The notes under the pieces were generated by a model, which was not told where the DNA came from, did no database searches, and saw only the letters and a list, made by a program, of their open reading frames with translations. DNA of 64,000 nt, from contig NC_054702.1 in the NCBI RefSeq assembly GCF_016097555.1, forward strand, positions 91,663,798-91,727,797, read 5' to 3'. Below, one piece after another: positions 1-11,585 of this stretch. The position numbers were made by a program, and so were the translations under genes. Origin of the DNA: Gigantopelta aegis. Lineage: Eukaryota; Mollusca; Gastropoda; Neomphalida; Peltospiridae. Numbering within the stretch: position 1 is the first letter of the stretch; every line of letters starts with the position of its first letter.

Positions 1-351
1 AATCTGTGTCATTATAATGGTTTTTTCAAGATTTATGTCTGGACAAACTTTGGAGGAAATTTAACGGCAATTAAAGGTAGGAGAGTAATTTTTCGTAGTT
101 GTTAACAATTTGGTTCGGACAATAGGCCTAAAACAAATCGGAGCTGGGTCTGTGAAATATGGCATTCTAAAAAGAAATGCATTGAATCCAATACGACAAA
201 ACACACATCTGTGCTAATGGGAACAACAAATATAGTAACAGATTACATAAAACGTGCTATGTTTTGACAAAACCAAACACACCAAACCCAGCTTCAAATG
301 TTAATGTGTTTTCCTTAATATTAAGCTATAACGTGCACCAAATATTTTAAA

Positions 352-472
352 GGAAGGACTTTCCTTTGGCACTGTCACTAACCCTAACCTTAACCCTAAC
401 TCTATGATAAGTATTTATAATGTTCTTTATTATAGCCTACGCTACGTGACAGTGCCAAAGGAAAGTCCTACC
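352..472. mobile_element. 121-bp MITE with telomere-like core
   Basis: The ends are 27-bp terminal inverted repeats with one mismatch (GGAAGGACTTTCCTTTGGCA at the left; the reverse complement of the right end starts GGTAGGACTTTCC). It is flanked by the identical 8-bp direct repeat ATTTTAAA at 344-351 and 473-480, a target-site duplication size used by hAT and P-like elements. Between the arms, about 381-407, are CTAACCCTAACCTTAACCC repeats, a (TTAGGG)n-like tract. It has no coding capacity and is therefore non-autonomous. Confidence 0.75.
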
Positions 473-647
473 ATTTTAAATAATATATACATAACAATAG
501 AGAAATACGTACTTGTACTTTTGTGGCACTCTCTTTTTTCTGGCAATTGGGGGCATATAAACTGCCATTGTGCTGGGTTTTTTAAAGGTTTTTAATCTGT
601 ATTTACTAGTTTGTTACTGGAGTGTGCCGCCATATTGTTGACACGTA

Positions 648-661
648 GTTACCAAAGTGAC
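648..661 (+). promoter_or_regulatory. RFX X-box-like site before SPATA17
   Basis: GTTACCAAAGTGAC fits the nematode/animal X-box pattern RYYNYY-WW-RRNRAC at every position, and lies 107 bp upstream of the SPATA17 ATG. RFX factors activate ciliary genes through such sites, usually within a few hundred bases of the start. The match is seen directly; the function is inferred. Confidence 0.5.
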
Positions 662-767
662 AATCTCGATTATTAAAATACAAAAGTACCATATTGACCA
701 AGACTACTTAACAACGGAACCGGAAATAGTTCTCTCTTGACAACGGAAATCAACAGCAAATTGAGCA

Positions 768-3700
768 ATGGCGGCTATGGTGCGATTGCAAAAACAAATT
801 GATGGCATTGTCGAAGAATCTTATCTTTTAAAAAAGTGAGTACACCTTGTTTTGCAGACAGTCTGTGTATGTTATAAATTTCCACTTACTAGTATTCCAT
901 TTAGTCATGTCTTTAAAAAAAAAAAAAAAATCATAGTAAATGCACTCGAAAGACTCGTCAGTTGTCCTATTTTGGTGGGAGCTTGTTTCGGTGGATGCGT
1001 TGAATACGCACAACAGTAAGCATATTTGAAGATTTTGTACCTTGTCTACTTGTGTGGGAAAAGTAAAGAAACGTCTGTAACATTTTAACTAGCCCGAGTA
1101 CTCTGACTGTAAGAGAGCTAGACGGACATTTGGACATAAACACGCTCTCATTACAGTCAGAGACCAAGCTAGGTCTTTTTTTGGCAATTCCTGACTACCA
1201 AACGGTAGGCAACGAATCCCGCTCTAATACCACAACAATCCTATGTTTGACGTCAAATACTTTTACATCAATCATTTTCGAGTTAAGTGATACCAAAAAA
1301 TCCACATATTAATCACTAATACACATACTACAGAAAGAAACCCGACAGCACCCACATTCAGCTACGCTTCATGACACTCCGTCGCAACAATTACAAAGCT
1401 CGGCGATCTATTTCGAGACTGGGCGATTCCGCCTTGTGCAGCAGTTACAGGGGTCGTCTCATAAGAGGAGGCAGTACGTAGCACATACCTTTGCCGTATC
1501 CTGTCGATAACACCCCAAATGTATCCTTCAAATTCAAAATGGAATCAATAATGTGTAATTGTTTTGGTTTAATGACGTAATGAAATCCAAATTCATCCAA
1601 AACGGCATTAGCCAACTCTTCCATGTTGTAACTTTGCTTGATATGAGATGGCCCCTGTAACTGCTGCACAAGGCGGAATCGCCCAGTGCGCGATCACGTG
1701 GTCTACGTCTCGAAATAGATCGCCGAGCTTTGCAATTGTTGCGACGGAGTGTCACGAAGCGTAGCTGAATGTGGGTGCTGTCGGGTTTCTTTCTGTAGTA
1801 AGTGTATTAGTGATTAATATGTGGATTTTTTTGTATCACTTAACTCGAAAATGATTGATGTAAAGGTATTTGACGTCAAACATAGGATTGTTGTGGTATT
1901 AGAGCGGGACTCGTTGCCTACCGTTTGGTAGTCAGGAATTGCCAAAAAAAGACATAGGTTGGTCTCTGACTGTAATGAGAGCGTGTTTATGTCCAAATGT
2001 CCGTCTAGCTCTCTTACAGTCAGAGTACTCGGGCTACATTTTAACATGTGTAGAAATTTTCACATAAACACTTAAAACAGGGCATACAATTTGGCACGAA
2101 CGATTTTGTTGTTCGTCTGTCGGTTATGCAAACCCAATATCAACATAAACAATGGATCATTTGTGCAAATCTGTACTCATCAGAAAATCCAAACAAACAT
2201 GTGTTGGCTAATATCATCAATGTTTTGCATGCAGTTGGAATTTCCTGACCTAGACGTACGTCATATGTTCTTGATGGTAATGTTCTAACCAGCCTTTTCT
2301 CCATCGTTCATCTACTTTCATTATAAAATGCAACCTGCATTAGCAATTTATCGATGTTTGCTGAAATTCTCAAACTCCTGACATCACGATATTCAGTGTT
2401 TGAAGCACATCACAGAAACTTTATGGGTAGTTTCTAAGAATATTATATTATATACCGATGCAATTTAATGACACTGATGAAAACAAAATATGTTTAAAAA
2501 CAATTATAGATGGGTGTTATGAAAATCTCTCACCGCTATTCCAAGCCAATTGGAATAAGTTGTCTGATTACAGATTCTCCGCGGAGTTCGACACTAAGTC
2601 TTTTATAGATTCTTTCAGACTGAATTGGGTCAACTAATAGCAAACGCGATGGCATTCTAATGGCTGTACCTAGTGTATGACAAAATAACTGATAATATTA
2701 ACCTTGTGTCTGTTAAAGCATGCCAATACATAGTCTCATCTGGTACATGTGAAGGTACCTGTGTAGCTACCATTAGACTGATTTAGTTTAAAACCCATTT
2801 TGCCTGTCACAAGAGCATCTAGGCTACCATGTATTACAAACATGCACCACAGTGTGCAAGATCTCGTGCCACCGTTGCAGGAAAATCATTACTATGAATA
2901 GCATACTATGGAGGTGCATCAGACGGGGTATAAATATTGACCTCTTGCATTGTCATAGTAGTTAGTTGATTATGTTATAAACATTAGCTTTAATGAAGGT
3001 GTAATAATTGCATGGAGCCAGGATTTGATTTATTTATTAATCAGTAAAAAACTGAGAACATACTATTATCTTTATCTTCTTTTCTTTAAAGATCACACTT
3101 GGTATATAATATGTAAATACATTTCATTTATGTATTGTTTCAACTCATGTGTCAGGTTACAGCAAAGTGGCGATATACTAGTCTTTTTAAACACAAAGTG
3201 TGATATGGCTGGTTTTTTTAGTGAAGCTGAAGAACAGAGGACTTTGGAGTACTTAGCCGCCCGAAGGATTCAAGCATGGTTTCGTGGTACAAGAAGCAGA
3301 AGTTATTTGAAGTATGAACTTTATCTTGAATAGCCTATGTATTAAATATAGTTATTTGAAGAATGAACTTTCTCTTGGATACATGTACATATATTATATA
3401 TATGAACTAATTTTTTCCCTTGATGACTTGGAATATTAAGATCGCCCTGATTCCATTTACCACTCCTCCTTATTGTTAATGAGAATCTGTCAACTCTGTA
3501 TCTTATGAAGGAATTGTGTATTAAATTTCATTCAGTGTTATTGTATTAACAAGAATGGTGCATACTTAACAGATGCATATATTAAAAGTCATGGACAGAA
3601 TTATATAGTATACCATAAGAACATTTGTTTTTCAAAATATTATTTCTCATTATACTGTTTTCTGTAGCTATTATTGATTTTTGATAAAGTGACAGTTTTT

Positions 3701-4303
3701 ATGTACCATTTAATGGTGTGTATTTTGCAGATTCTTGAATAGATGTGCCACAAATGTCCAGAGAGCATGGCGTGGATTTTTGGGGCGAAGGTACTTCAGG
3801 ATATTGGTCAAGGTAGTTAATATTCCATTAACATATCTTATGATAGGATTCTCAGATAATATGAATGGAAAACGATAATAAAATCAACCATGTTAATTAG
3901 TAAGATGGAGATGATGGCTCATATATTAGACATGATATATATAAACGGGCATATTTTAATGAAAGGAAACAGTTATGTTTGTAAAATCACTGAGGATGCA
4001 GCTGCTTCATCCTACCACCCACACCATACAGCAATGAAGAATTAAAAAATTTAATTTATTATTATTGTTCCACATTATCTCCCACCTTTTCTTGGAGATT
4101 TGGAATATTGTATTTTATGTTATGAGATTTTCTTTCACTTGTTATGTGGTTGTGGGGATCATCATGTTTATGTGTTTGAGGTAATGCCGATTAAAATATT
4201 TTATTTTGCTCTCTTTCAGAATAGTGTGTTTATCATGAAGTTGAATTTCTACAACACAATGGCCTGGAAGGTAATGCATGTACACAGTGTGTCTCTCTTC
4301 CTG

Positions 4304-4335
<32 letters not shown>

Positions 4336-7153
4336 TCACACACTATCTTTCTTTCTCTCTCTCACACTTAGTTTATTATGGTCATAATTTAAATTATGCA
4401 TATATGAAATGATCAATAATAGCATTAGGTTCTTTGTATTCAATCTAATCTATTTTTATTTACTACTGACAACTAGATCCAGAAGGTCTGGCGTGGCTAT
4501 TATGTGAGGAAGTACATCTCAAACTACTACAGCAGAAAGCGCTACCTCGAAGCCTTGCAGGTGAAGAATGAAATATTCAGGTCAGTGATGATTTATTTAT
4601 GATTGTACTTTGTATTATTATTTGTTGGTGGGTCCATTGAACTATATCTCGTTCCAGCCAGTGCACCACAACGGGTATATCAAAGGTCGTGGTATGTGCT
4701 ATCCTGTGTAGAATGGTGCATATAAAGGATTGCTTGCTATTTGCTCCTCTCTAAGACTATATGTCTAAATTACCAAATGTTTGACATCCAATAGCTGATG
4801 ATCAATAAATTAATGTGCTCTAGTGGTGTTGTTAAACTAAACAAACTTTTTAACTTTATTTGTTACCATGCACAATGTATTGGTTAAGAAAATCTAAAAG
4901 TAGTAAAGCAATGCTCGAATTTAATGACGGCCATGAGGCAATTTGCCGCAGTGCCCTTGTATACCCCAGTGCCCTGAAAACTAATTGGCCTTGCCCTCTA
5001 ATTTGCCAAATTCAAGGCCTGGTAAAGAAGTCTGATACTTTGCATGGAAAAATGATCCGTGTTCATACCACAGCATCTATTTTGTAAAGATACATTTTCC
5101 TGCTTTGACAAATCATATTTTAATAAAATTGCTAATGATGATGATGTGTGAAGAAATTATGTTTTAATTTGTTTTTACTTTTTTCATATTAGAACTGAGT
5201 TGACTGAATTTGCTGAACAACAGGCTCAAATAAGAGAGAGGATTGCTGAGCAAGCCCTGAGGAAACAGCAGGAACTGTCTGCATTTAAAACTCACTATCT
5301 CGTTAGCACAGAAGTTATTCCAGGAATCTATAATTCTCCATATCAGCCGTACGTTTACAACTTTTAACTAGATGATATGTTGTTGTTGGTGGGGTTTTTT
5401 TTTAAGTTTGGTTTTTTCGTTTTACATTTGACTTTTCCTGTACAATTTTATGTCATCTGCTGGCAAGTTGTCTGAAGAAAGGTTCAATCACTGTTACTCT
5501 GCCCACTATTTTATCAAAATATTGTTTATATTTTTTTTAAATAATTTTTTAATTGGTATACAGAAAAAGGAAACCATATGGTTAGAAGTTGTTGTGGTGT
5601 TGTATTTACAAGTTGGTTGGATTAAAGCTATATTTTTTTATTATTTTTTCAAGGTGGATCAAGGACTAATATATTTAATGGTTATTTTGTCTTCACATCC
5701 AAGAACATACATTGTACTGATCAGTTGGCAAATATGAAATCTGAACAATCATTATATTATTTATTTTTTTGTACCCATGCAGGTATCCGTCAGATGAAGA
5801 ATTGCTTTTGCGGAGTGTGAAACCTGTTATCAGACGGAAGAAAAAGCAGACGGATGGTTATATGTTTGATCCTGCTTGGCTAAGCTACAACCAGCCTCGA
5901 CCAGACAGCTTGCCACCATTAAATAACAAACCACAGGTATTAAGGATTTTAGCGCAGATGAAACAAAATCTCCATTATTGTCATACTTTTTGGAAAATGT
6001 ATAAAAGGTACATTATTTTTATTTAAAAATATATCTGTATTATTAATAGTGTACAGTAATATCAGATCGAAAATAGTGAAAGAAGACCCACATTAATAGA
6101 TCATATGTGGTGGGATTTTGTTCTTTTTACTTCATTAGAATTTTTTTTTCAGGGGCCATTCCGCGAACCACAAGAGGTGCAGAATCAGCGGTACAAACCA
6201 TTCCAGCCTTCACTGCGGGTATCCACTTCCTTCTATTCGCTGGAAAAAGCAAGAGATGAGATGAAAGCCGAGGAGTGGGTTACTCGGCTGATTGATGACA
6301 AGTATGTGTCTATGTGTAAAACTAGATCAATATCAGGGATTTCATACTTATATGCTATATTATAACCAGTGTTAGCTAAACATGGATCAAAATAAAAGGT
6401 TCTAAATAGTCTTTTTAGTGAATTTATTATATAATGTATTTGCCAGTCTGAACCTATGTTTATATTTGATAAACTGATTTTATAGTGAAACCCCTCTAAA
6501 CCGGACACCCATGCTATTTTAAGGGGTATCCAGTTTAGAGAAGTTCTGTTCTGTTATTTAAAAAAGAGACTGTGAAATGTCTGTTTTGATGGAATTCTGA
6601 TTTACCATGTGTCCGATTTTGAGAGGTATTTGTTTGTGTGTGTACAGGCCCGTACGCAGGAGGGGGGTGGGGTGGGTGGGTGCAAGGGACCTGGTGTATA
6701 TCTATCTCGTTATCTTATCTCATCTCATCTCATCTCATCTTTGTATTATATAACTACAATCAATGTTGTTTACTGGGGAGCAATTTAGATGGTCTCAGTT
6801 TATTCCAGTTTAACAAATTATTTTCTGTTTTTATTGACCGTTTCCCTTTAAAAAAAAAAAAATTGTCTTTCAGGTTTATTCCATTTTCAAAGTTGGAAAA
6901 ACCATACCAGCGTCTTCTTTACACTACATCCAAATTTGGCCATCTCCCATATGGTAGCAAGTACTTTCGAGAAGAGCAGGCCGACAAGCATGTTACACCC
7001 AAGGTAAGTACTCACTATGGCTGTACAACCAGTGTTAAGTATGATAAGCCACTAAAGGCACAAGCATTTTGAGTAAACTTATAATATAACTACTTTTATT
7101 TTCCTGCATATGTCTGTGTTGTATATAGAGGGAAGGTGTGTGTCTGTGAATGT

Positions 7154-7190
<37 letters not shown>

Positions 7191-7583
7191 AGACAATTTT
7201 TTTTAGCAATTTGGTAAATGTGCTTAAATAAAAAGAAAACATATTACTTTCAAAGTGAATAGGAGATACGTAATACGTGTCTTTGAATATAGCTTGGAGG
7301 TACATGTAGTAGCATCAAATTGCTAAACGTTTTGTCTTGATATGGTAATAAAATTGATTGTATGTTCATAATTTTAACCAAATAACTAGACTACAGATTT
7401 TCAAAGCTATCTTTGCTCTATGATATCGTAAACTTCCGAAAGCTATGACATCAGAATGACACATACTGTAGCTTAGTATAATGCAACTATATGTTTCCTA
7501 TTTTTCAGTCATTCAAGACGATTGTTCCACCAATTCCAATATTCAGCAAGCTAAACGATACATATTCACAAGGTCAAGTTTAA
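768..7583 (+). CDS. SPATA17: Spermatogenesis-associated protein 17, IQ-motif protein
   Basis: Ten coding exons join in frame with GT-AG borders: 768-835, 3156-3311, 3731-3812, 4220-4270, 4477-4580, 5193-5348, 5783-5936, 6153-6301, 6874-7003 and 7509-7583 (stop TAA). The 374-residue product is close to human SPATA17 (about 361). Three IQ calmodulin-binding motifs lie near residues 58-75 (RRIQAWFRGTRSRSY), 84-98 (VQRAWRGFLGRRYF) and 120-135 (IQKVWRGYYVRKY). The family signatures EVIPGIYNSPY, the run around PPLNNKPQGPFREPQEV and KFGHLPYGSKYFRE follow. SPATA17 is known from sperm and motile-cilium axonemes, where IQ motifs bind calmodulin. The ATG at 768 gives MAAMVRLQKQ, resembling the human MATLARLQ start. 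Residues 24-50 have no obvious human counterpart. It converges with IFT43. Confidence 0.93.
1090..2036. mobile_element. Mutator-like palindromic element carrying a helicase fragment
   Basis: This 947-bp element lies in SPATA17 intron 1. Its arms are long inverted repeats, 1090-1463 and 1642-2036, starting TAGCCCGAGTACTCTGACTG. The left arm lacks about 20 bp present in the right arm. The flanks are an exact 9-bp duplication, CATTTTAAC, at 1081-1089 and 2037-2045. Long TIRs plus a 9-bp target duplication are the hallmark of the Mutator/MULE group (Rehavkus is a close alternative). The 178-bp centre encodes a helicase-like peptide rather than transposase, so the element is non-autonomous, in the manner of a Pack-MULE. 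Confidence 0.8.
1464..1641 (-). pseudogene. RecQ-type helicase fragment inside the MULE-like element
   Basis: The minus strand between the two arms reads through as a continuous peptide containing GFHYVIKPKQLHIID and, further on, VLSTGYGKGMCYVLPPLM. TGYGKG fits helicase motif I (Walker A), and the upstream KPKQ block resembles the RecQ motif-0 region. Only this N-terminal slice of a helicase domain is present; motifs II-VI are absent. The open frame continues a little into the arms (1445-1669). It could be captured host sequence or a remnant of an autonomous relative's own helicase. Confidence 0.65.
4303..4372. repeat. CT/CA-rich microsatellite
   Basis: TCTCTCTC and CACACTCACA runs lie in SPATA17 intron 4, shortly after the exon ending at 4270. 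The pyrimidine-rich open frame here is not a gene. Confidence 0.9.
4630..4847 (+). mobile_element. SINE copy, partial
   Basis: The body matches the molluscan-type SINE seen across the window: a CCAGTGCACCACAAC block, GGTATGTGCTATCCTG, ATGTTTGACATCCAATAGC, and the 3' end GTTGTTAAACTAAACAAAC. The tRNA-like head is missing or decayed. It lies in SPATA17 intron 5. Confidence 0.8.
6703..6739. repeat. TCATC pentanucleotide repeat
   Basis: A short run of TCATC units follows TTATC in SPATA17 intron 8. It adjoins a G-rich stretch at 6648-6690 that resembles a fragment of a dispersed repeat. Confidence 0.85.
7157..7188. repeat. TA microsatellite
   Basis: An uninterrupted alternating TA run lies in the last SPATA17 intron. 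Confidence 0.9.
7388..7480. mobile_element. Decayed MITE, family B
   Basis: TTTTCAAAGCTATCTTTGCT, ATGATATCGTAAAC and AGCTATGACATCA resemble the copies at 19009-19124 and 33312-33423. Only part of the palindrome is recognisable. Confidence 0.5.
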
Positions 7584-8378
7584 AACAGATTTAGAGATGA
7601 AATTATTCATGTTATGTAACCTAGCTATTGAAAGTTCTTGTGGGAACATTTTCCTTGGACAGCTAACATGAAATGTGATTAATATTCTAAGAGTGGAAAA
7701 TCTGTGACTTATCAATGTTGACATTTGAACGCTGGAATGAAATGTTTATCTGTGCTATGACATTACTGAAACTATAACCTAGTTTTTTTTAATGGTTTTC
7801 ATCAATATGTAATATTTAATTTTGATTTTTCTTCTTTTTTAAATCCCCAAAAAGTATTTAATAAGTCACCATTAGCATGTGTGGACATATTTATAAAATC
7901 TGAAAATAATGTTGAGTAGTAATAAAATTGTATTAATTTTTAGTTTTTTTTCTTCACAAATACCAATTTCAAACACTTGTCTTAATACTTGTTTTTGTTT
8001 TATCATTGATTTGTATGTTTTTTACCATGTTAAGATAGGTGATTAATGTGTACATATTTTTTAATTTGGTTTGTTTCTGTAATATTTTTATGTAGCATAT
8101 ACATTATATCTTCATAAATTATTGTGTATTTTTTGTATTGTCGATAATACATATCAGATTCTACAAATAACTTGTGTTTTATATATCTTAGTTCGTTGTG
8201 CACATTTGTGATTATCTCATCAAGTATACATTTTTACATTAGAATAGTCTGGTCTTGAAAAAAGTTTTAAGAAAAAAGAGTATCATTATTTATTATATTT
8301 ATGTAAATACATATTATACATGTAAACAAGTTGTCAAAACATATTTCGTCATTTCAGGTTTTGTATAAACTATTGGAT

Positions 8379-8384
8379 AATAAA
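8379..8384 (+). promoter_or_regulatory. Candidate polyadenylation signal of SPATA17
   Basis: An AATAAA hexamer lies about 800 bases past the stop at 7583. A second AATAAA is at 8556-8561. The stretch 7584-8570 is AT-rich and without exons, as expected of a 3' UTR. Which signal is used cannot be told from sequence. Confidence 0.45.
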
Positions 8385-8670
8385 ACAAAAGATGATATTT
8401 GAAATGCTTTTCTGTATGGAATTACTTGATATCAGTGCCAATCTTTTAGTGTTGATTAAAATTTGACTGATCTGTGATGGTTCTGTTGTTCTTAGTGTAC
8501 GATTACTGGAGTGAAGATTCTATTTATGATGTAAACATGTTTCATGGTAATGCTGAATAAACCTATGCTAATCCAATGTTAATTCGATATTGTTCCTTCC
8601 TTGCCAAATGGCATGTATGGCCCTCTGGAGACCCCTCTGTTTAGCACATTAAATCCAAAGTTTGGGTGAA

Positions 8671-9070
8671 AAAAGTAAAGTTTGTTTTATTTAACGACGC
8701 CGCTAGAGCACATTGATTTTTTTTATCTTATCATCGGCTATTGGACGTCAAACATATGGTCATTCTGACACTGTTTTTAGAGGAAACCTGCTGTCGCCAC
8801 ATAGGCTACTCTTTTTTTACGACGGGCAGCAAGGGATCTTTTATTTGCGCTTCCCACAGGCAGGATAGCACAAACCATGGCCTTTGTTGAACCAGTTATG
8901 GATCACTGGTCGGTGCAAGTGGTTTACACCTACCCATTGAGCCTTGCGGAGCACTCACTCAGGGTTTGGAGTCGGTATCTCGATTAAAAATCCCATGCCT
9001 CGACTGGGATCTGAACCCAGTACCTACCAGCCTGTAGACCGATGGCCTGCCACGACGCCACCGAGGCCGG
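8671..9070 (-). mobile_element. Full-length tRNA-headed SINE (head type 1)
   Basis: This 400-bp copy is flanked by an exact 17-bp duplication (TCCAAAGTTTGGGTGAA at 8654-8670 and 9071-9087), proving retroposition. Its head, at the high-coordinate end on the minus strand, reads GGCCTCGGTGGCGTCGTGGC, with a GGGTTCAGATCCCAG B-box-like block. The body carries GGATCACTGGTCG and CCATGGTTTGTGCTATCCTG. The tail ends GTCGTTAAATAAAAC. It lies between the convergent SPATA17 and IFT43 3' ends. Confidence 0.9.
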
Positions 9071-9136
9071 TCCAAAGTTTGGGTGAAGTCGCCAGTTGAG
9101 ATTATAGCAAGCTAAGAGTTAAAGTGATACCAGTTA

Positions 9137-9253
9137 GGGGCCTAATTCACAAAGGTCTCTTGGGCTGTGCTGGACAACAAAGCATCCTCTTTGCAAGTCT
9201 TTTAGCATTGCATTGCGAGATCACAGTTGTGAGAGTTTAGTGAATTAGGCCCC
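9137..9253. mobile_element. MITE family A
   Basis: A 117-bp palindromic element with ends GGGGCCTAATTCAC(A/T)AA, apparently flanked by TA at 9135-9136 and 9254-9255, as in Tc1/mariner-type MITEs. A second full copy in the opposite orientation is at 33189-33308, sharing the inner block AGACTTGCAAAGAGGATGC. Confidence 0.75.
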
Positions 9254-9780
9254 TAGTGTCCAAGAGAGAATGAAATGACAAGAGTGAACAAAGCAGGGTG
9301 AATGAGACCTGAGGGAGAGAGGGTGTCAGTGCCTCTGTGCTCTTCAAATATTACTCAATATATATTTAATAAATATATTTTTAACTGAATGCAAGTATAA
9401 GTTATATATTTAAAACCTCAAACGAACCAGCCTTATAGATTACCACTTGGCTACATGTGGGATATCAGATCTATGTGGTTCAACTACCAGCACAAATAAC
9501 CAGTTAATAAGTTGTAAGAACGGTCATCTCCATCTTTTCTGACATGCCTTAATATGAATCACTTGTAACATTGAACTCCCATTCATGCTAGCCCCTGATG
9601 TGTGGAACCTTATGCTATTCCAGAAACATCATTTCAAAGGTAGATTTACAACAGTTGTCCTACAAACTGGCCCAACAAAAGACTTCTTGAAATTATATAC
9701 AATTACTAAAAATCTCAAAACGTACAATAGTCATCACATTTACTTGTCAGTATTTTGGTATATGACTGCATAATGCGTAT

Positions 9781-10400
9781 GTGGACCATGAAATAAACAA
9801 ATTTGTTATTAGTTTAAAATGGTTGCTAAAAGTTTACAATGGTCAGCTGAAGAGATATGCAAACACCATGTACATTTTAAGTTTTGCAATGACCTTGCCA
9901 TTACAAACAAGCATTCTGAGAGTACTGCTAAAGCAATACATGTCCCCTACTAGGCTCAACAAATTCTTGTAATGCCAACGTTCAACTCTGTGAAAATGGG
10001 TAAATCACCAAGAAAGTTAAACCTGATCTGTAATAGTACCTGATAAGGCTACATACAAAATTTCATCTACCTGTACACATCTTCAGACACTGCGAAAAAA
10101 AAAAAGGTCTGGAATTTCCACACAATCCCCCCCCCCATCCCCCCAAGGTCAAGTGTGAAACTGAAAAAAAAAGATAAATTGCCATTAATGTCGAACTTGA
10201 TCTGTAACAGAACATGATATAGCTGTATAAAAAATGTCAGCTCAATATCTTGAGGCACTGCCAAAAACAAAGTCTGGAAAAATAATTTCTGTATCTCCTA
10301 AATTTGTAATAGTTGACTATAAAGCTATACACAAAATATCAGCTCAACAACTTGAGGCACTGGAAAACTATATGTAGGACAGACGAAACCTAGTCACCTC
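9781..10400 (+). repeat. Dispersed repeat with internal repeats, family unknown
   Basis: The block contains three diverged versions of a motif like AACTTGATCTGTAATAGTAC followed by CAAAATNTCAGCTCAAC and TTGAGGCACTG. A related piece in the opposite orientation is at 30355-30480. Poly-A and poly-C tracts lie at 10097 and 10127. Short open frames here look incidental. I could not assign a transposon superfamily. Confidence 0.5.
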
Positions 10401-10467
10401 CGGTTGAACTGGTAGTGGACGAACAGAACATTTCCACTGAATAAATATGTCATAGATTATTTTGTAG

Positions 10468-10650
10468 CTTATTATCCATATGGTTCAACATGACCGAGTT
10501 AATAATAATCATACGAAGCACACGTGTAATAACAAGTGTAATGACGTAATTTTGGGAAGTGACGTCATAGCTCAGACTGTGCATTTGAAATCCTGACACT
10601 TGTTTCGTAAAATCAGTATGACACACAAGCTCGTATAATAATCTCTATTT
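10468..10650. repeat. Dispersed MITE-like repeat, deleted copy
   Basis: The sequence ATTATCCATATGGTTCAACA, the AACAAGTGTAATGACGTAAT block and TTTCGTAAAATCAGTATGAC are shared with the longer copy at 28690-29085. This copy lacks the central part. Confidence 0.65.
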
Positions 10651-11036
10651 ATTTCTCTCTTATTCGCACACTCACTTTTTGTAGCTTACTAAAACCTTTA
10701 GTTTCAAATGAGATATTCTCATGGGATTTTATCCGTCTGGAAGATGATTTTTATTTTCTGTACAGAATTTTAATTCCAATAATTCATTAACAAATTCACA
10801 TTCTTACTTAAAATAATATTCAACATGAATCTAAATTTATCAAAATAAAACAAAAACTGAAACTCAGTGAAAATAATTTATATTTTATACAAAACATGTA
10901 CAATGAAATATTAAAGACACTGTCCCGTGTTTGTTGCCATTGTTAAGATATTTCTGGCTAATAAACTCTTTTAACGACTAAAATTACATATTAAATATAG
11001 TTTCTTGTATAGAATATCAGTGACCGTTTATTCACT

Positions 11037-11042
11037 TTCTTG
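11037..11042 (-). promoter_or_regulatory. Candidate polyadenylation signal of IFT43
   Basis: AATAAA on the minus strand, about 545 bases past the IFT43 stop. Another AATAAA lies at 10648-10653. The interval 11043-11585 has no exon and is probably 3' UTR. Confidence 0.35.
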
Positions 11043-11585
11043 TCATTCTAACATTTGTATGGAGTCCAAAATGGATTTGTCTACAAATAATTTTGTATGT
11101 ACCAAAAACAAATTTGTATTATGAAATAAAATGAAGTTTGAACTAGTACAAACACTAGGATGATCAGAAACACATTTAATATAAGACTACTGATATTTTA
11201 TACAGCAAAATGTATTAATATTAATGTTTAGTCATTCACATCTCTGTTAGTCGACAACATCTTAGCAATGGCTACAAACTTTGGAGGCCCTTTAAACAAA
11301 AATGAACACTTACATACAAAACAACATATACAACAAGTGGAAAAGTAATCTGTTGTGTGTATTCAATGTGTGCCTACAGGAATTCAAAGTGTTAAATAGC
11401 AGTTGACGGAATATATTGATATTGATTGAAACTATTAACCAAAGATGGTACAAATGTCATGGATTCATCAAATGTATTGGTAGCCATGACTTAAAAGAAG
11501 AAAAAAACCTTGCAGAACACACACTTTGAGTACAGATGAAAAGAAGTCATATGTAATATGCAGTCACAAGCAACAATGAAACAAA

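Larger units (their letters stand above)
1..767. other. 5' flank of SPATA17, no gene seen
   Basis: No convincing coding exon is visible on either strand. The stretch holds a 121-bp MITE (352-472), and the last 150 bp look promoter-like, with a CCGCCAT motif near 628 and an RFX X-box-like site at 648-661. The transcription start is not determinable from sequence alone. Confidence 0.6.

Noticed and set aside
9585-9972. Two adjacent open frames that might form a gene
   Set aside because: They are in different frames, unlike any family I recognise, and run into a dispersed repeat.
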